From assembly GCF_029338335.1 (NCBI RefSeq), contig NZ_CP119800.1: 64,000 nucleotides of DNA; one strand, given 5' to 3'. Shown piece after piece: positions 63,476-64,000 of the stretch. The stretch comes from Halomontanus rarus (GTDB taxonomy: Archaea > Halobacteriota > Halobacteria > Halobacteriales > Natrialbaceae). How positions within the stretch are numbered: position 1 is the stretch's first letter; each line of letters starts with the position of its first letter. The notes under the pieces are model-generated. The model was given only the letters and a program-made list of their open reading frames with translations. It was not told the DNA's origin and ran no database searches. The translations under genes were made by a program, and so were the position numbers.

Positions 63476-64000
63476 AGAGACTTCATCCAGTGGCTGGTCG
63501 AGCCACCTGATAAACGCTCTCGGACGTTTGAAACGGTTGTCCGGGATTCCCGCTGGGTTCTAGCCGTTAAGTATCTACTTCGACGACTGTGTACCTCGAG
63601 CGACCGTCTCTCCGTCGTCGTGTTCCGAAAAACCGGCCGCTCGAGCCTCTATGGTATGATTTGACGTGTCATTCCACGTCGGTGCGCCGACGTTCGTTCA
63701 CCCGTCTGACATCCGTTTGCGTCGTGATCCCGCGGTCAGTGTCTGCGACCCTCGAGGACTCATTTTCTCGAGTCGAGTTCGTAGCGTGTGGTCTCCCGTC
63801 TGAACTCGATCAGCAGTCGTCGATGATCTCGATTACCGTGACTGACTCCGATCGTCAGTCTTCGGTCGTCTCTGTCACGACGCATCCTTCCGACGGGCCG
63901 CCGTTCTCGAGTCGAATCGGTTCGCTCGAGGACGGATGTACGGCTCACGATAACCGTGGAGAAGAGCCGCCTCGAGACGGGTGTCGAGTCGTATCGTCGT
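63476..64000. other. Window end, no gene seen
   Basis: 525 nt with no supported gene; it is cut by the window edge. Confidence 0.3.

Overview
The window reads as a haloarchaeal chromosome segment (possibly a large replicon). Support: high GC content, very acidic proteins, twin-arginine signals on secreted proteins, many tiny CxxC zinc proteins, archaeal TFB and XPB-type helicase genes, and leaderless-looking starts behind TATA-like boxes. Gene content resembles Natrialbaceae, but that placement is an inference from gene families only. No rRNA, CRISPR array or transposase was seen.

Layout. (1) 1-2.4 kb: a degenerate 9-bp periodic array, a ParA ATPase with an overlapping acidic partner gene, and a tRNA-Gly-like relic. 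(2) 2.4-11.5 kb: mostly housekeeping genes, including an XPB/Rad25 helicase, a stomatin-like SPFH protein, a SAM methyltransferase, a YdjM-like membrane protein, TFB and small conserved proteins. (3) 11.8-53.3 kb: a long cell-surface or extracellular glycan locus. It holds three paralogous Tat-exported beta-helix proteins, three NodB-like deacetylase-fold proteins, a Wzx-like flippase beside a zinc-ribbon/methyltransferase/APH-kinase fusion, and a multi-pass membrane protein. It also holds a QueC-like PP-loop enzyme beside a GH2 beta-galactosidase, a TrmB regulator, two type I phosphodiesterase-fold proteins, a Gfo/Idh-DUF362-epimerase operon, several glycosyltransferases, and a four-gene set matching the WbpD/E/B/A route to a diacetamido uronic acid. 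(4) 53.7-63.5 kb: small DNA-binding and membrane-anchored regulators (DUF7344, PadR, ArsR-like, DUF7343), a DUF1616 membrane protein, a repeat-rich secreted glycoprotein candidate and a small lipoprotein.

How the genes fit: regions 3 and 4 look like one surface-glycan programme of nucleotide-sugar synthesis, assembly, export and extracellular modification. Two regulatory signatures tie it together. One is a directional ATAACAAAG-type motif that recurs almost only upstream of genes in regions 3 and 4. The other is an exactly spaced TATA-N12-GTTAC-N8-ATG arrangement shared by the three beta-helix genes. I know of no description of either, but I could not search.
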